Assembly: GCA_019308655.1 (NCBI GenBank)
Contig: JAFDHS010000065.1
Span: 1-6,327 of the forward strand
Direction of reading: 5' to 3'
From: Deltaproteobacteria bacterium
GTDB lineage: Bacteria > Desulfobacterota > Desulfobacteria > Desulfobacterales > JAFDHS01
Length of the DNA stretch: 6,327 nucleotides
Shown: piece after piece, positions 4,326 through 6,327 of the stretch
How the letters are laid out: each line of letters opens with the position of its first letter
Numbering within the stretch: the stretch's first letter is position 1
Position numbers and translations under genes: made by a program
Notes under the pieces: generated by a model
The model's input: only the letters and a program-made list of their open reading frames with translations
What the model was told of the DNA's origin: nothing
Databases searched by the model: none

Positions 4326-6326
4326 TCATCTTTTTTTCTTGCCGTATAAAAAAATCCGGGCTTCATGGGAGAGTTGGGGAAATTTTTTGGGATCAATTAA
4401 TTTGCCCAACATGTCTAATTCAGAACGTGATTCCGGATTGGATCTGAGCAGTTGCCTTAGACTTTTTATGACATAGTCAGGTGCACCGCGAAAACCTGAA
4501 CCATCGACAAATGATTCAAGTCCTTCAACCCATTTTTCTAAAATACCCTCCTCAACCCCCGTATCCATCAAATCCGGATCGGACCTTAAAATGTCCAGCA
4601 TTTCAAAAAAGGTTTCCGCCCCTTCTCCCGGACCTTCGACAGGGAAAATATCGTCATCATAGTCGTCATCATAATCATCATATTCATCGTCAAACAGATC
4701 ATCATCGAAATATCCGCCGCCAAACATATCAAAGTCAAATCTTTCAAGTGCATCTTTCAAAGGGCCTGCCGCATGTTTTGAGAGCCTTCTTGAGATCACT
4801 CTGAGTTCTTCCTTCACGGGACCTTCAGCCTGATCGATGAGATCGTTAAACAGATCAAAATCAATGAATTCTCCTGTTATATGTTGTATGGCAACAAGAT
4901 AGAAGTCCAAAATCAGACGCTGATTTGATGCTGATTTTTTTATTCTGCGTTTAATCTCTTTCTTTATCACATGAAACGAATCCGGCGCAAAGATAAGATC
5001 AAAAAGAGGTATGATCTCTGAATCATTAAAGCTCTTGAGAATATTGGTACTGTTTTTGAAAAAAACCGGGGCGATTTCCCTGGAAGGTAAAATTGACAAA
5101 TATTCTTTCTCCAGGGGCATAAGGAGTTTCATAATGTCGGATGATGAGAATTCTTTTGCCTTTTTTAATCTGTTGTTAAAAATTTTTTCGATAGTTTTTA
5201 AGCTCTTTTTTTTTGAATCCATGTCCCGCATTTTTATGTCCAGGATAAGAAACGCCAGTATTCTCAATTGCCGGGTCGGAGAAAGATCTCTAAGTTCATC
5301 TTCTATAAGTTTTTTGGCATCTTTTTTATGGGTAAGAAGTTGAAATAAAATCAGCTTTTCGATGATAAAAGGAGCAACTTTTTTACTGCCTATTTTTTCA
5401 GCTTTTTCAATATCCCGTATAACCAGATGGGGGTTGCCCCGCTTAATATTCTTGTCCCCGGATATCAGCAGAGAAAGCGCATGCCGGTCAATGACCCTGT
5501 TGTCATGGGGTGCCCGTTTCATAGCTTCCGAAAGAATATTTTCCGCTTTCCGGAAGGCATTTTTTTCATAATACAGGGATGCCAGTTCAAGGCAGGGATA
5601 TGGATCATCCGGAAAGGATTCGGCCATGGAAGCAAGGATTGTTTCAACTTTGTTCTTAGCGGGCCGTGAGAGCCGGGGCAGTGTTGAAAGGAGTTCGTAT
5701 CCCTTTTTGTGGTACGGATCGAGCCTGATGCTTTCCAGAGCCATATCGATCAACATCATTTCGTTATCGTCAGACGTTATCCCCATAAGGCCCTTGTATC
5801 GTTGAAATCCCATACCGTGGCTGTAACGTTTCAGATTTATACGTTTCTCATACACATTTTCCACGGCATATTCCATGATTATGGAACGTGCGATATCTCT
5901 TTGCTTTGAATCGGAGAAGTCATTTTCTAAAACAGAGAGGTATATCCCAACGGCTGAAAAAGGGTCCATAAAATTCAAAAGCCTTGTCTTGGCGAACAGA
6001 ATGGCGGCATAATCTTTTGATAAAAGATCTCTCACCATGGTTTGAAATTGATAATCCGAAATCATCTCCTGGTTCGTCATGTTCCAGATAATCTCAAGGA
6101 TATGGGACCTTGCCGCCGTGGGGTCCTGGGGATAAACAGCTTCTGCAAGTCTGCGGATGGATGCTTTTGCCTGATTAAACTTTTTTTGCTCAAGTTCGTC
6201 AACCAGGTCGGCAACATACGCTTCCTTATTTACGGGGCCGTCCCACAGGCATGAAAGCATGGGTATCGCCCCTGTTTTTCCCCTGTCTTCATCTTTATCA
6301 ACCCTGATTGGTTTCAGGCTTTCCAT
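4326..6326 (-). CDS. TPR-like helical protein with Asp-rich tract, first visible gene of the Hsp70 module
   Basis: 666 residues are visible, ending in a basic G-K-K-K-R tail. It is of unknown function and probably cytoplasmic, as no signal peptide or membrane segment is seen. One clear TPR spans about residues 242-275, with L248, A249, Y252, A261, L265, A268 and P273 at consensus spacing. Flanking segments (about 35-70, 190-240, 276-315) look like degenerate helical repeats. Residues 541-559 are an Asp-rich tract (13 Asp and 1 Glu of 19). A helical C-terminal region (about 570-666) follows. ATG at 6324-6326 gives a plausible start, but only one base lies upstream, so its ribosome site cannot be seen and the protein could start further upstream. 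It precedes the J-domain gene by 52 bp on the same strand and is presumably in the same operon. TPR domains often dock chaperones or clients, so an adaptor role is plausible but inferred. Confidence 0.75.
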   Translation of the reverse strand: MESLKPIRVDKDEDRGKTGAIPMLSCLWDGPVNKEAYVADLVDELEQKKFNQAKASIRRLAEAVYPQDPTAARSHILEIIWNMTNQEMISDYQFQTMVRDLLSKDYAAILFAKTRLLNFMDPFSAVGIYLSVLENDFSDSKQRDIARSIIMEYAVENVYEKRINLKRYSHGMGFQRYKGLMGITSDDNEMMLIDMALESIRLDPYHKKGYELLSTLPRLSRPAKNKVETILASMAESFPDDPYPCLELASLYYEKNAFRKAENILSEAMKRAPHDNRVIDRHALSLLISGDKNIKRGNPHLVIRDIEKAEKIGSKKVAPFIIEKLILFQLLTHKKDAKKLIEDELRDLSPTRQLRILAFLILDIKMRDMDSKKKSLKTIEKIFNNRLKKAKEFSSSDIMKLLMPLEKEYLSILPSREIAPVFFKNSTNILKSFNDSEIIPLFDLIFAPDSFHVIKKEIKRRIKKSASNQRLILDFYLVAIQHITGEFIDFDLFNDLIDQAEGPVKEELRVISRRLSKHAAGPLKDALERFDFDMFGGGYFDDDLFDDEYDDYDDDYDDDIFPVEGPGEGAETFFEMLDILRSDPDLMDTGVEEGILEKWVEGLESFVDGSGFRGAPDYVIKSLRQLLRSNPESRSELDMLGKLIDPKKFPQLSHEARIFLYGKKKR

Positions 6327-6327
6327 C

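Noticed and set aside
4481..4804. 107-aa His-rich plus-strand frame over the Asp-rich tract
   Set aside because: The His run is the reverse-strand reading of the GAT/GAC repeats in the TPR gene, not an independent metal-binding protein.

Overview
The window looks like a bacterial chromosome segment of moderate GC. Gene content, sequence style and the AAAGTG/CACTTT-type intergenic repeat fit an anaerobic Desulfobacterota ("deltaproteobacterial", Desulfobacterales-like) genome. That taxonomic guess is inference from resemblance and no search was run.

Layout. On the + strand, the left edge holds the 3' end of a bifunctional-nuclease (DUF151/BFN) family gene (2-226). A 130-bp spacer follows, dominated by an imperfect inverted repeat built from AAAGTG/CTTTAG units (about 235-349). 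Next comes a complete PHP-fold metal-dependent phosphatase-like gene (357-992). The rest of the window, 997-6326, is one tightly packed minus-strand gene set that converges on the PHP gene with only 4 bp between stop codons. In transcription order it encodes: a 666-aa helical/TPR-like protein with an aspartate-rich tract (6326-4326, start near the window edge); a 98-aa J-domain protein (4273-3977); a 279-aa GrpE-like exchange factor with a long N-terminal extension (3976-3137); a 584-aa Hsp70 (3117-1363); and a 97-aa protein with an N-terminal four-cysteine zinc ribbon (1290-997).

How the genes fit together. J protein, GrpE and Hsp70 are the three parts of an Hsp70 cycle. Each is non-canonical: the J protein has HTPE where HPD is expected, GrpE has about 90 extra N-terminal residues and a three-fold heptad repeat, and the Hsp70 has an acidic linker in place of part of the lid. 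Together with two proteins of unknown function (TPR/Asp-rich and zinc ribbon), they look like a dedicated accessory chaperone module rather than the housekeeping dnaKJ-grpE set. The co-cistronic TPR and zinc-ribbon proteins are the best candidates for client or partner adaptors. This is inference from context.

No tRNA, rRNA, CRISPR array, transposase or prophage gene is visible. There is no gene-free stretch longer than about 130 bp.
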